DNA from: Allobosea sp. Leaf344 | Lineage (GTDB): Bacteria > Pseudomonadota > Alphaproteobacteria > Rhizobiales > Beijerinckiaceae | Length of the DNA stretch: 64,000 bases | Assembly: GCF_001426225.1 (NCBI RefSeq) | Contig: NZ_LMRT01000016.1 | Location: 100,890 to 164,889 of the forward strand | Direction of reading: 5' to 3' | Part shown: one piece after another, positions 40,801 through 49,926 of the stretch | How positions within the stretch are numbered: the first letter of the stretch is position 1 | How the letters are laid out: every line of letters begins with the position of its first letter | The notes under the pieces: generated by a model | Databases searched by the model: none | What the model saw: only the letters and a program-made list of their open reading frames with translations | What the model was told of the DNA's origin: nothing | Translations under genes and position numbers: made by a program

Positions 40801-43058
40801 GCCGCGCCCTTCGGCACGATCGGCAGGGTGACGGAGCGGGCGATGGCGCGCCCGCCCGGCTCGCCGACCCGCACCGTCAGCTCGACCTCGAGCGGGCGGT
40901 TGGTCTCGGCCTGCTGCACGGGGGTGACGATGGTGGCCTTGCCGGCCGCATCGGTGGTGGCGCTCTCCTCGAAATCGCTCTGGACCGGCTGGAATTCCTC
41001 GTCGCCGAGCCCGACCTGATAGCCGGCGAAGCCCGGAATGGCGCTCTGGCCGGCGGCACGGATGGTCATCGAGCCGGTGACGTCGAGCTCGGAGCCGGGG
41101 GCGCCATAGAGATAGCGGGCGGTGACGTCGAGCTGCGCGGGTTCGCCCGCCTGCAGCACCGGTGTCTTCGGCGCCAGCGTCAATTCGAGCTTTTCGGGGA
41201 CGTAATCCTCGACGAGGAAGGTCGCCTCGCCGATGGCGGGTCCCTTCGGATCGGCATAGGCCTGGATCCGCCAGGTGCCGGTCTGGGCGCCGCCGATCAG
41301 TGGGATCGCATGGGCGCGCCCGCCCGCGCCCTGATCCTCGACCTGGCGGCGGCGATATTCCACGCCGTCCGGCCGTTTCACCGCGATCGTCAAGGGCAGG
41401 CCCGAGACGGCCGCGCCCCGGGCGTCGCGCAGCAGGCTGGTGAGATAGACCGTCTCGCCGGAGCGGTAGACGCCGCGCTCGGTGTAGAGATAAGCGTCCA
41501 GCCCGGCCGGCGCGACGCGGCCCTTGACCCCGCGATCCGAGAGATCGAAGGCGGTCTGCTTCAGGTCGAGGAAACCGTAATCCTCGCCGAGCAGGGCCGT
41601 GACCAGCCCCGGCGCATTGCCGCCCTGGCCCTTGCCCAGCGCCGCATCGAAGCGGGCATGGCCGTTGCCGTCGCTGCGGACGGTCGCGAGAACCTCGTTG
41701 TTGCGCGCGACCAGCCGCAATTCGGCATTGGCGACCGGCGCCGCATCGGCCAGCGAGCGGACCAGTACATGCACGCCGTCCGGCCCGGAGAAGGCGGTGA
41801 GGCCGAGATCGGAGACGACGAACCATTGGGTGGCGCGGGTGGTGCCGTCGTCGTAATCGGCGTCGCCATCGCTCGGCGCGGGAGCCGCGCGGCCGCCGGC
41901 GGGCTTGGCGAAGAGCACATAGACGCCCGGCTGCAGCCGCCCGACCGCCTCGATCACCGGGAAGGCGGTGACCACGTCCTTATTGAGCTCCGGCTTCACC
42001 TCCATCGATCCGGTCCAGACGCTGGCGCCCTTGTCGCTGGCGATCTGGCGGGCGGCGTAGGAGCCGAGCTGGCTGAGGAAATCCTCGGAATGGACGGAGT
42101 TGATCAGATTGCGATCGCCGATCCGCATCACCTCCAGTTCCAGCCGGTCGGCATTCACCGAGACGACCGGGATGCCCTGCTGGCCGGTGCGCGGCAGCAC
42201 GTAGTTCTTGCCGGTGAAGCGGACGGTCGGCGTGCGGTCGCGGACATAGATCTCGTAATCGGCCGATTTCAGCAGCGTCTCGTCGGGCAAAGCGGAAGGC
42301 ACGCCCTGCCGGATGACGAAGGCGTAACGCTCGCCATGGCGCAGGCCGTCGACGCAGATCTGGCGGTCCTCGGCGCTGACCGCGAAATCGCCGCGGCCGC
42401 CGGAGATCGCGACATAGGGCGCGAAATCGACGCGGCCGCGGGCCAGGGGCTCGGAGAACTCGAAACAGGCGCGCGGCGAAGCGGCGTCGGCATCGACCTT
42501 GTTGGAGATGAGGCGGAAGCCGCGCTGGGCCCGCAGCTCCTCATAGGCGCTCCGCAGCGAGGCGTTGTCGGCGATGTCGAGGCTTAGCCGGTAGGTAGTC
42601 AGGGCCGGGCGCCAGAGCTCGTTCTTCTGGAAGGTGCGGGCCAGCACGCCGAGGGAGAGCGCCTCCTCCGGCCGGGTCTGCGCCCGCGCATAGGCGAGAT
42701 AGGCGGCGGAGATGGCGCGCTCGCGCAATTCCCAGCGCTCGCGATAATCGCGCGGCTCGATCGCGTTCGCGGCGCTCGCCATCAGCCGCCAGGCGGCCGC
42801 GCTGGCGGGATCGGCGACGACGGCGGCGTTGGCCTGCGGCAGGGCGGCGCGCGCATCGCCCCGGGCCAGCGCGGCGAGGCCGTCGCGCAGGGCCGTCGCG
42901 GCCGGGCGGCCGCCGGTCGTGACCTCGCGCTTCAGCCGCTCCTCGAGGCGCTGTCCGTCCGCCGCGAGATCGTTGCGGATATAGGCCTTCTGGGCCAGAG
43001 CGGGATGGCTCGCCAGAACGAGGCCGAGACCGAGGGCGAGACGGGCGAGCAGGCTCAT
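37806..43058 (-). CDS. Bacterial alpha-2-macroglobulin (YfhM-like) with thioester motif
   Basis: 1750 aa giant protease trap. Signal peptide MSLLARLALGLGLVLASHPALAQ with type I cleavage (~23); no lipobox Cys, unlike E. coli YfhM. Many MG beta-sandwich domains and the alpha-2-macroglobulin core follow (VAWTSGRTGQASADVIV, DQIVAQATLPRFL). The thioester motif CTEQ, Cys1298 in YPYGCTEQTVSRALPLLH, sits in the alpha/alpha toroid, and the receptor-like C-terminal domain ends in DMYRPDRYGRTAFG. The intact CxEQ predicts covalent capture of invading proteases in the periplasm. Immediately upstream of pbpC. Confidence 0.94.
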   Translation of the reverse strand: MSLLARLALGLGLVLASHPALAQKAYIRNDLAADGQRLEERLKREVTTGGRPAATALRDGLAALARGDARAALPQANAAVVADPASAAAWRLMASAANAIEPRDYRERWELRERAISAAYLAYARAQTRPEEALSLGVLARTFQKNELWRPALTTYRLSLDIADNASLRSAYEELRAQRGFRLISNKVDADAASPRACFEFSEPLARGRVDFAPYVAISGGRGDFAVSAEDRQICVDGLRHGERYAFVIRQGVPSALPDETLLKSADYEIYVRDRTPTVRFTGKNYVLPRTGQQGIPVVSVNADRLELEVMRIGDRNLINSVHSEDFLSQLGSYAARQIASDKGASVWTGSMEVKPELNKDVVTAFPVIEAVGRLQPGVYVLFAKPAGGRAAPAPSDGDADYDDGTTRATQWFVVSDLGLTAFSGPDGVHVLVRSLADAAPVANAELRLVARNNEVLATVRSDGNGHARFDAALGKGQGGNAPGLVTALLGEDYGFLDLKQTAFDLSDRGVKGRVAPAGLDAYLYTERGVYRSGETVYLTSLLRDARGAAVSGLPLTIAVKRPDGVEYRRRQVEDQGAGGRAHAIPLIGGAQTGTWRIQAYADPKGPAIGEATFLVEDYVPEKLELTLAPKTPVLQAGEPAQLDVTARYLYGAPGSELDVTGSMTIRAAGQSAIPGFAGYQVGLGDEEFQPVQSDFEESATTDAAGKATIVTPVQQAETNRPLEVELTVRVGEPGGRAIARSVTLPIVPKGAAIGVRKAFRDGELGNGQTARFDVIMATGDGRRLARPGVKWTLSKITRNYQWFFQDGRWNYEGVKSTRRVADGEIAVAANAPATIQAPVQWGNYRLDVAADGPDATETSVSFTVGYETDKTADAPDVLDVALDKQAYAEGESLQVRLAPRFAGKATLVVISDRVNEIRTIEVAEGGATASIPGKAEWGASAYLVVLAHRPMDAAAQRAPGRAIGLTWFAIGQEKRSLALDLGAPNLVRPLSTLSLPIKVTGAQPGEDAFVTVAAVDVGILNLTRYESPNPSQFFFGQRQLGHELRDLYGYLIDGMQGVRGAIRTGGDGAAPLAGEKPTQEPVARYSGVVKLGADGTARVSFDLPAFNGTVRVMAVAWTSGRTGQASADVIVRDQIVAQATLPRFLAIGDQSRFHLAIDNVEGPAGAYTVDLDIRGPVLVAADATRRTLQLAAGAKSQMTIPVTAAGLGRAEFDVRITGPGGIGTSQNLAVRVQPSAGTIARRIVRPIPGNGGAVTVSADLLADLVPGSGQVSVSVSPLAALDVPALLKALDRYPYGCTEQTVSRALPLLHVNRLASLENLALDGDADERVNAAIERVLSRQGANGSFGLWSVGGEDLWLDAFVTDFLTRARERQFAVPQIAFNLALDRLRNQVVNTSEIVKEEAAGMAYALYVLARNGRPVMGDLRYLADNKLAEFGTPLARGQIGAALSLLGDRSRGRAAFASALAGLQESRDDGLSRPDYGSRLRDGSGILALIAESNGERADLARAAAIVDNARNAARFTSTQEQMWMVVAAQAMAKDAEGMTLTVDGAERKGPLYRTLAAAALEAKPLTIANPGAAAAQAVITVSGIPTAAEPALNQGFGLERVIYTMKGERADPSRLRQNERYVVALTVTEAAARFGRLLLVDPVPAGLEIENANLTEGASVAGLDWLKQEVTPVHTEARDDRYVAAFERNGSQDQKPAFTIAYIARAVSPGRYVQPAAVIEDMYRPDRYGRTAFGTVDISSAR

Positions 43059-43246
43059 GATCAACTGTCCTCCGGGCGATCCGCCGCACCCGCCGCAAGC
43101 GGTGCAGGAGGGGCCCACGCGCTGCCGCGCAGGCTAGCACCGGTGCGGGCCGGCGCAATGCGAAAGGTTGTGCACCGAGGCTCCGACCAGCTGTTGCAGC
43201 GCCGCCGGTTCTGGCGCTCAATGCCGGGCGACGGCAGGAGGCGGCG

Positions 43247-44662
43247 ATGGTGTGCGGGATCGGGATCGGCGGCGAGGCGACGCGGCGTCACAGGCTGGGC
43301 CGGGGGGCGCTCGTCCTGGCGGGGTGGCTGATGTTCGCCGCCGCGGCCATGGCCCAGGCGCCCAATCCGCAGCTGGCGGCGGCGCAGGCGGCGTTCGAGA
43401 GCCTGCCGGAGGCCGAGCGCAAGGCGATCCAGACCGATCTGATCTGGGTGGGGCTGCTCAGCAGCGCCGCCACCGGCGGCTATGGCCCGCTGACCTTCCG
43501 GGCGATCAACCAGGCCAAGAGCGGGCGCGGCCCGGCCGATGGTGTGCTGTCGCCGTCCGAGCGGCAGGCGCTGAACGAGGCGGCGCGGGCGGCGCGCGAC
43601 GCGGTCGGCTTCAAGCTGGTGAACGATCAGCGCACCGGGGTGCGGATCGGCGTTCCCGAGCGCGTCCTGCCGAAATACGAGGTCACGCCGGCGGGCAGCA
43701 GCCGCTGGCAGAGCCAGGACGGGCGGATCACCCTCGACGTCACGGCGACACCGGCGGCGGAGCCGCTGGAGGCGATCTTCGCCAAGGCGACGGCGGCGAA
43801 CCCGAATATCCCGAGCCGGAAGATCACCTACAAGCTGCTGCGACCGGATTTCTTCGTGGTCAGCGGCGAGACCCCGACCGGCAAGTTCTACCGCCGGCTG
43901 GCGCTGGGGTCGCAGGGGCTCCGCGGCTTCTCGATCGGCTATGACAGGGCGCTTTCGGAGAGCGTCGACAGGCTGGTGATCGCCGTCGCCAGCAGCTTCG
44001 AGCCGTTTCCGACGGGCGCGGCTCCGGTCACCGGACCGGCGGTCGCAGGCCCCGCCCGCCCGATCCCGATCGCACCGGCGCGCCCCACAGAGCGCTACGG
44101 CGTCGCGACGGCTCTGTCGGAGACGCTCGCCGTCACCTCCGGCACGGGGCTCGAGGCCTGCAGGAGCCTGCAGGTGGCGGGCCGGCCGGCGCGGCTGCGC
44201 GGCAGGATCGCCGGGGACAGGCTGGCGCTGCTCGAGATCCAGGGCGGGCGGCCGGTGGCGAGCCTGCGCGAGGAGGTCCCGGCCGATGCCGAGCCGCTCC
44301 TGCTGCTTGCCTATGCCGAGGAGGCGGGCCGACGCAGCGCCGTCGCGCTGCCGGGCATTGCGAGGCGCGCGGGGGAGGGGCTCTCCGTGCTGGCACCGCT
44401 GCAGCCGGGGCAGGCCGGCGCACCGGCCTTCGACCGGCAGGGACGGCTGGTCGGCATCGTGGCGGATAATCCATCCGACCGGCTGCTGGTCGCCGGCATC
44501 GCGCCGCAGCGCGCCTATGCGCTGCTCGCCGCGAAAGAGCTGCGGCCGGCGCTCGGCACGCCCGGCCCCGCATCCGATCCGGTCGCAACCGATGTGCTGA
44601 GCACCGGCGCGCTGGTGCAGAAGCTCGGTCCCGGCGTCTTGCAGGTGAGCTGCGGACTGTAA
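43247..44662 (+). CDS. Secreted trypsin-like pseudoprotease with N-terminal peptidoglycan-binding-like domain
   Basis: 471 aa; AGGAGG lies 5 nt before the ATG. The N-terminus has an Arg-containing region and signal peptide (hydrophobic ~20-36, AMAQ). A short PGB_1-like helix bundle (~50-100: RKAIQTDLIWVGLLSSAATGGYGPLTFRAINQAK) is followed by an alpha/beta middle domain (~115-245), a Pro/Ala linker and a C-terminal trypsin-like domain (~275-455). Of the triad only the Asp position (GDRLALLEI) is recognisable: the His site reads LAVTSGTG where TNAHV is expected, and the Ser site reads GQAGAPAFD, not GDSGAP. Divergent from the alpha-2-macroglobulin gene. Specific function unknown. Confidence 0.8.
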   Translation: MVCGIGIGGEATRRHRLGRGALVLAGWLMFAAAAMAQAPNPQLAAAQAAFESLPEAERKAIQTDLIWVGLLSSAATGGYGPLTFRAINQAKSGRGPADGVLSPSERQALNEAARAARDAVGFKLVNDQRTGVRIGVPERVLPKYEVTPAGSSRWQSQDGRITLDVTATPAAEPLEAIFAKATAANPNIPSRKITYKLLRPDFFVVSGETPTGKFYRRLALGSQGLRGFSIGYDRALSESVDRLVIAVASSFEPFPTGAAPVTGPAVAGPARPIPIAPARPTERYGVATALSETLAVTSGTGLEACRSLQVAGRPARLRGRIAGDRLALLEIQGGRPVASLREEVPADAEPLLLLAYAEEAGRRSAVALPGIARRAGEGLSVLAPLQPGQAGAPAFDRQGRLVGIVADNPSDRLLVAGIAPQRAYALLAAKELRPALGTPGPASDPVATDVLSTGALVQKLGPGVLQVSCGL

Positions 44663-44788
44663 GGACTGTTCGTAAACAGCAGTTGTATCGGTCGCGACAA
44701 TCGGCTCAGATGCCGGCGTAGCCAAGGAAGCCCCGCCTGCGCGGTGAGGAGCGGCCAGAGTTAAATCGATTAGGTAGAGGAAACCACC

Positions 44789-45787
44789 ATGAGCAATTCG
44801 ATCGACAGGCGCAGTGTACTCAAGGGCGCTGCGGCAGCCGGCGCGGCGGGGCTGATCGCCAGCCCGGCTCTCGGCCAGGCGAAATGGCCGAGCCGCCCGG
44901 TGACGCTGGTGTGCCCCTGGGGTGCCGGCGGCGGCACCGATGCGACGGCGCGCATCATCGCGGCCCTGCTCGAGAAGAGCCTGGGACAGCCCTTCAACGT
45001 CGTGAACCGGACCGGCGGCTCGGGTGTGGTCGGCCATTCCGCCATCGCGACGGCGGCGCCGGACGGCTACACCATCGGCATGATCACGGTGGAAATCACC
45101 ATGATGCATCATCAGGGGCTGACCGAGCTCAACCCGACCAGCTACACCCCGCTGGCGCTGATGAACGAGGATCCGCCGGGCGTGCAGGTCAAGGCCGACT
45201 CGCCCTACAAGGACGTCAAGGCGCTGGCCGACGCGATCAAGGCCGCGCCGGAAGGCAAGTTCAAGGCGTCGGGCACCGGCCAGGGCGGCATCTGGCATCT
45301 CGCTCTGATCGGCTGGCTGCAGGCCATGGGCCTGAAGCCGAACCATGTCGCCTGGGCGCCGTCCAACGGCGCGGCCCCGGCGATGCAGGATCTCGCCGCC
45401 GGCGGCATCGACATCGTCACCTGCTCGGTGCCGGAAGCGCGCGCCATGCTGGACGCCGGCAAGGCCAAGGCGCTGGCCATCATGGCGAGCGAGCGCAACC
45501 CGATGTTCAAGGACGTGCCGACGCTGAACGAGACGCTCGGCATCAACTACTCCGTCGGCGCCTGGCGCGGCATCGCCGGGCCCAAGGGGCTGCCCGCCGA
45601 GATCCAGGCGACCCTGATGGCCGAGCTGAAGAAGGCCTATGAGTCCAAGGAATTCAAGGACTTCATGAACGCGCGCGGCTTCGGCATGAAATTCGCCGAC
45701 CAGGCCGGCTTCACGACCTTCATGGCCGAAGGCGACAAGGCCATGGGCTCGGCCATGTCGGCGGCGGGCCTCGCCAAGAAGGCCTGA
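44789..45787 (+). CDS. Tripartite tricarboxylate transporter substrate-binding protein (TctC/Bug family)
   Basis: 332 aa periplasmic binding protein. Tat-like signal DRRSVLKGAA (6-15) with cleavage near ALGQ (29). Bug-family blocks: WPSRPVTLVCPWGAGGGTDATARI, LLEKSLGQPFNVVNRTGGSGVVGHSAIATAAPDGYTIG, PEARAMLDAGKAKALAIMA and WRGIAGPKGLP. Captures a carboxylate by water-mediated contacts; the substrate is not deducible. First gene of tctCBA, separated from tctB by a hairpin. Confidence 0.93.
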   Translation: MSNSIDRRSVLKGAAAAGAAGLIASPALGQAKWPSRPVTLVCPWGAGGGTDATARIIAALLEKSLGQPFNVVNRTGGSGVVGHSAIATAAPDGYTIGMITVEITMMHHQGLTELNPTSYTPLALMNEDPPGVQVKADSPYKDVKALADAIKAAPEGKFKASGTGQGGIWHLALIGWLQAMGLKPNHVAWAPSNGAAPAMQDLAAGGIDIVTCSVPEARAMLDAGKAKALAIMASERNPMFKDVPTLNETLGINYSVGAWRGIAGPKGLPAEIQATLMAELKKAYESKEFKDFMNARGFGMKFADQAGFTTFMAEGDKAMGSAMSAAGLAKKA

Positions 45788-45803
45788 GCCGCGCATCAGT
45801 CAT

Positions 45804-45835
45804 CGGAGGCGGCCGCCGACCGGCTGCCGCCTCCG
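45804..45835 (+). other. Hairpin between tctC and tctB
   Basis: Perfect 10-bp stem CGGAGGCGGC / GCCGCCTCCG with a 12-nt loop, 17 nt after the tctC stop. Same position relative to the binding-protein gene as in the other transporter operons. Confidence 0.5.
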
Positions 45836-45909
45836 CTCCGATGTTTCCTCTGCCATGCGGCGTGAGCCCGATCCGCCGCCTCCCGCGCCACCGCCCCAGG
45901 TTCACCATC

Positions 45910-46386
45910 ATGCGTTTCAACGATGCGATCGTCGGCGCCGTCTTCATGCTGCTGGCTGGCGTGATGATCGCCCTCACCTTCACCTTTCCGCCCTTTCCCG
46001 GGCAGAAATACGGGCCGAGCCTGTTCCCGCGCATCATCGCCGGCGGCATCATCCTGTGCTCGGCGCTGCTGATCATGCGGGGCTGGAAGGCGCGGCGCGA
46101 GATCGGCGACCCCTGGCTCGAGCTGGCGGGCTGGACCCGGGAGCCGCGCCGCGTCGCTTCCTTCGCGCTGATGCTCGGAGCGATGGTGTTCTATCTCCTC
46201 GCCTCCGAGCCGCTCGGCTTCATTCCGTCCGCCTTCCTGATCCAGCTCGTGCTGTTCCTGTGGTTCGGCGTGCGCCCGGTGACGGCGGTGCTGGTCGCGG
46301 TCGGCATGACGATCGCCGTGCAATATTTCTTCGGCAATCTGATGCGCGTGCCCCTGCCACGCGGCATCCTCGACAGCGTGCTCTGA
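45910..46386 (+). CDS. Tripartite tricarboxylate transporter TctB family protein
   Basis: 158 aa small membrane subunit with four predicted membrane segments (about 5-25, 38-56, 80-100, 105-145). The start MRFNDAIVGAVFMLLAGVMI and FPPFPGQKYGPSLFPRIIAGGI are typical of TctB. Partners with TctA. A longer in-frame start at 45841 would add a non-conserved extension and is rejected. Confidence 0.9.
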   Translation: MRFNDAIVGAVFMLLAGVMIALTFTFPPFPGQKYGPSLFPRIIAGGIILCSALLIMRGWKARREIGDPWLELAGWTREPRRVASFALMLGAMVFYLLASEPLGFIPSAFLIQLVLFLWFGVRPVTAVLVAVGMTIAVQYFFGNLMRVPLPRGILDSVL

Positions 46387-46396
46387 GGAGGCCCCG

Positions 46397-47896
46397 ATGA
46401 CAGCGATCTCCACCGCCTTCGGCCTGGTCTTCGACCCCTATGTCCTGGCCGTGATCATGGGCTCGGCGATCTTCGGCATGTTCGTCGGTGCCATGCCCGG
46501 GCTGACAGCCACCATGGCGACGGCGCTGCTGGTGCCGGTGACCTTCTTCATGGCCCCGGTGCCGGCCCTCGGCGCGATCGTCACCGCGACCGCCATGGCG
46601 ATCTTCGCCGGCGACATCCCCGCCGCCATGCTGCGCATGCCGGGCACGCCGGCCTCCGCCGCCTATGCCGATGAGAGCTACGAGATGACCAAGAAGGGTC
46701 AGCTCGATCTGTGCATGGGCGTCAACCTCGTCTTCTCTGTGCTCGGCGGAATCTTCGGCGTCCTGATCCTGATCGTGCTGGCGCCGGCCCTGGCCGAGGT
46801 CGCGATCAACTTCTCCTCCTTCGAGTATTTCTGGCTGGCCTGCCTCGGCCTGACCTGCGCGGTGTTCATCGGCACGGGCGACCCGATCAAGGGGCTTTTG
46901 TCGCTGTTCATTGGGCTGGCGATCGGCTGCATCGGCATCGACCCAGCCGCCGGGCAGCCGCGCTTCACCTTCGGCAATGTCGATCTTCTCTCCGGCATCA
47001 ACTTCATCCCGACGCTGATCGGCATGTTCGCCGTGTCGGAGCTGCTGCGCGGCGCCGTGACGATGGAGAAGGGCGGCCACATCATCGCCCAGGCCGTCGG
47101 CAACCTGATGACCGGCGTCGGGGCCGTGTTCAGGAAATACTGGTTCAACTTCCTGCGCGGATCGGTGATCGGCACCGTGATCGGTGCTTTGCCGGGTGCC
47201 GGTGCCGACATCGCCGCCTGGGTCTCCTATGCGGTCTCCAAGAAGACCTCGAAGGAGCCGGAGAAATTCGGCACCGGGCATATCGAGGGGATCGTGGATT
47301 CGACCTCGGCCAACAACTCGGCGCTGGGCGGCGCCTGGATCCCGGCGCTGGTCTTCGGCATTCCCGGCGATTCCATCACCGCCATCGTCATCGGCGTGCT
47401 CTACATGAAGGGCATGAACCCCGGCCCCAGCGTCTTCCTGCAGACGCCGGAGCTGATCTATGCGGTGTTCATCATCTTCATCCTCGCCAATCTGCTGATG
47501 TTCCCGCTCGGCTGGGCGGCCATCAAATCCGCCAAGCAGATCCTGCGGGTGCCGCGCAACGTGCTGCTGCCGGTCATCCTGATCTTCTGCATGGTGGGCT
47601 CGTTCGCGATGACCAACTCGCTCTACGGCATCGTGCTGATGGTGGTGATGGGGGTGTTCGGCTGGCTGCTCGAGGAGCATGGCGTGCCCGTCGCGCCGCT
47701 GATCCTCGGCCTGGTGCTGGGCGAGATGCTGGAGCAGAACTTCATGAGCTCGATGATCAAATCCGACGGATCCTTCATCGGCTTCCTGAACCGCCCGATC
47801 GCCGGCATCCTCGGCGTGGCGACATTGCTGCTCTGGGCGCTGATGATCTGGCGGGCCCTGCCGATCGGGCGCCGCGCGGCGCCTGCCCCGGTCTGA
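46397..47896 (+). CDS. Tripartite tricarboxylate transporter permease TctA
   Basis: 499 aa large permease with about 12 membrane segments. Signature blocks: GMFVGAMPGLTATMATALLVPVTF, IFAGDIPAAMLRMPGTPASAAYADE, the second repeat IGTVIGALPGAGADIAAWVSYAVSKKTSK and ANNSALGGAWIPALVFGIPGDSITAIVIGVLYMKGMNPGP. Ion-coupled carboxylate uptake with TctC. It ends directly before the convergent CoA-transferase gene. Confidence 0.94.
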   Translation: MTAISTAFGLVFDPYVLAVIMGSAIFGMFVGAMPGLTATMATALLVPVTFFMAPVPALGAIVTATAMAIFAGDIPAAMLRMPGTPASAAYADESYEMTKKGQLDLCMGVNLVFSVLGGIFGVLILIVLAPALAEVAINFSSFEYFWLACLGLTCAVFIGTGDPIKGLLSLFIGLAIGCIGIDPAAGQPRFTFGNVDLLSGINFIPTLIGMFAVSELLRGAVTMEKGGHIIAQAVGNLMTGVGAVFRKYWFNFLRGSVIGTVIGALPGAGADIAAWVSYAVSKKTSKEPEKFGTGHIEGIVDSTSANNSALGGAWIPALVFGIPGDSITAIVIGVLYMKGMNPGPSVFLQTPELIYAVFIIFILANLLMFPLGWAAIKSAKQILRVPRNVLLPVILIFCMVGSFAMTNSLYGIVLMVVMGVFGWLLEEHGVPVAPLILGLVLGEMLEQNFMSSMIKSDGSFIGFLNRPIAGILGVATLLLWALMIWRALPIGRRAAPAPV

Positions 47897-49096
47897 TCAG
47901 CCGACGATGCCCGAACGCCTGAGCGCAGCGATGCGCTCGGGCGCCAGGCCGAGCTCCGCCAGCACCTCGTCGCTGTGCTCTCCGAGCCCCGGCGGGCGGC
48001 GGCGCAGCGGCGCCCGCTCACCATCCAGCCGATAGGGCGGGGCCAGCAGATCGGGCGCCTGCGCCTGGGCCGGATCCCGCGAGACCATGCCCGCCTGCGC
48101 CGCCCGCTGCGAGGTCAGCGCCGCATTCAGGCCGAGCACCTCGCCGCAGGGGATGCCGTGCCGCGCCAGCCTCTCCAGGAGGAGCGCGCGGGGCCGGGCC
48201 CGCAGTTCCGCCAGGATGATCGGCAGCAGGGTATCGCGGCGGCGCGTCCGCTCGAGATTGGTGGCGTAGGCGGGCTCGTCGGCGAGGTCCGGCCGGTCGA
48301 TGACATGCCGGCAGAAGCGGTCGAACTGGGCGTTGTTGCCGACGGTGATGACGAGCGGGCCATCGGCCGCATCGAAGACGCCATAGGGCACGATGGAGGG
48401 GTGGGCATTGCCATAGCGCGGCGGATCCCGCCCGAGGGCCAAAGCCTCGAGCCCGTAATAGGAGGTGACGGACAGGCCGCCATCGAAGAGGGCGAGCTCG
48501 ACATGCTTGCCACGGCCGGTGCGGCCACGCTGCACCAGCGCGGCCAGGATCGCCTGGGCGGCGAATTGGCCGGTGAAGAGATCGACGATGGCGACGCCGA
48601 ATTTCAGCGGCGGCTGGTCGTCATTGCCGTTCATCATCATCAGCCCGGACTCGCCCTGGATGACGAGGTCGTATCCGGGGCGCGCAGCTTCCGGGCCGCG
48701 GGAGTCGTAGCCCGCCACGGAGCAATAGATCAGCCCGGGGTTGAGCGCGCTCAGCGCATCGTAGCCGAGGCCGAGCTTGTCGGCGCCGCCCGTCTTGAAG
48801 TTCTGGATCAGGACGTCGCTCTGCGCCGCCAGCTCGCGCACGATGGCGAGGCCTTCGGGCTGGCCGAGATCGATCCCGATCGAGCGCTTGTTGCGGTTCA
48901 CCGCGTTGAAGTAGCAGGTGTTGCGCTCGCCCAGCCGCATGCCCCAGTCGCGCGTGTCGTCGCCGCGGCCGGGATGCTCGACCTTGACCACCTCGGCGCC
49001 GAGATCGGCCAGGACCTGGCCGCACCAGGGCCCGGCGAGGATGCGGGAGAGATCGAGAACCCTGATGCCGGCGAGCGGCAGGTCGCTGTCGCTCAC
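47897..49096 (-). CDS. CaiB/BaiF family (class III) CoA-transferase
   Basis: 399 aa. Family blocks: LPLAGIRVLDLSRILAGPWCGQVLADLGAEVVKVEHPGRGDDTR, FNAVNRNKRSIGIDL, IQNFKTGGADKLGLGYDAL, the PGYDLVIQGESGLM region with the conserved Asp that becomes acylated, and VELALFDGGLSVTSYYGLEAL. Moves CoA between an acyl-CoA and a free acid such as succinate. GTG start overlaps the IclR stop (GTGA). Last gene of the operon; may activate the acid imported by the Liv-type transporter. Confidence 0.92.
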   Translation of the reverse strand: MSDSDLPLAGIRVLDLSRILAGPWCGQVLADLGAEVVKVEHPGRGDDTRDWGMRLGERNTCYFNAVNRNKRSIGIDLGQPEGLAIVRELAAQSDVLIQNFKTGGADKLGLGYDALSALNPGLIYCSVAGYDSRGPEAARPGYDLVIQGESGLMMMNGNDDQPPLKFGVAIVDLFTGQFAAQAILAALVQRGRTGRGKHVELALFDGGLSVTSYYGLEALALGRDPPRYGNAHPSIVPYGVFDAADGPLVITVGNNAQFDRFCRHVIDRPDLADEPAYATNLERTRRRDTLLPIILAELRARPRALLLERLARHGIPCGEVLGLNAALTSQRAAQAGMVSRDPAQAQAPDLLAPPYRLDGERAPLRRRPPGLGEHSDEVLAELGLAPERIAALRRSGIVG

Positions 49097-49926
49097 GAGC
49101 CCATCACCCCTTCGAGGCTGCGCGCCAGCGCGATCAGCCGCGGCCGGACCTCGTCCATCAGGAAATCCTGAGGCAGGATCACCGTCGGCGCCCCGCAATT
49201 CAGCGACATCGGCGGCAGGCCGCCGCCCGGCCGGAAGCCGACGGCGATGGCGCTCACCGTCGGCTGCCAGTCGCCGAAGGAGCGGGCGCAGCCATGGCTG
49301 GCGTAATCCTCCAGCGCCCGGGCGATGCCGTCGCGCAGCCGTGGCCAGGCGGCGTCGTCCACAGAGCGGATGTCGTCGAGGATGGCCTGGCGCTCGGCCG
49401 GCGCGCAGACGGCGAGGAAGGCGCGGCCCATGGCGCTGCGGGCCATCGACAGGCGCGAGCCGGTGTCCATGTTGAGCGCGATCGCGACATCGCCGCGGGC
49501 GCATTCGATATAGCGCATGCTGAGCCGGTCGCGCACGCCGAGGCCGACGGTCGCGTTGGAGAAGGCGGCGAGTTCGCGCATGCCCGGGCGCGCGAGATGG
49601 CGCACGTCGAGCCCGGCCAGCGCCGTCGAGCCGAGCGCGATCAGAGCCGTGCCGAGGCGATAGGCGCCGCTTTGCGGCATCTGGTGGAGATAGCCGAGCT
49701 TGGTCAGCGTATAGGTCAGCCGCGACACGGTGGAGCGGGCGAGGCCGCAGCGCGCGGCGATCTCGGAATTGGCGAGCGATTCCTCGCCCTTGCGGAAGCA
49801 GGCCAGGACATCGAGCCCGCGCGCCAGCGCCGTGACGAAATGACGGTCCTCCTTCAGCCCGGCGAGATCGTCGGCCTCGGTGTCCGGCAGGTCGCGGGGG
49901 CTGTGCAGGTTCATCGCCAGGCTCAC
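49093..49926 (-). CDS. IclR family transcriptional regulator
   Basis: 277 aa. N-terminal winged helix (about 30-90: [50 protein letters not shown]) and C-terminal IclR effector domain (~100-270: [42 protein letters not shown]). GTG start overlaps the crotonase stop; ATG at 49914 is an alternative. Being inside the Liv/CoA operon, next to a divergent pim operon with a 15-bp palindrome, it is the likely regulator of both (compare PimR of Rhodopseudomonas). Confidence 0.92.
   Translation of the reverse strand: MSLAMNLHSPRDLPDTEADDLAGLKEDRHFVTALARGLDVLACFRKGEESLANSEIAARCGLARSTVSRLTYTLTKLGYLHQMPQSGAYRLGTALIALGSTALAGLDVRHLARPGMRELAAFSNATVGLGVRDRLSMRYIECARGDVAIALNMDTGSRLSMARSAMGRAFLAVCAPAERQAILDDIRSVDDAAWPRLRDGIARALEDYASHGCARSFGDWQPTVSAIAVGFRPGGGLPPMSLNCGAPTVILPQDFLMDEVRPRLIALARSLEGVMGS

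Noticed and set aside
37752..42587. 1611-codon open frame on the plus strand opposite the macroglobulin gene
   Set aside because: Shadow of high third-position G+C in the real gene; composition is Arg/Gly/Ala/Asp-rich with no recognisable domain.
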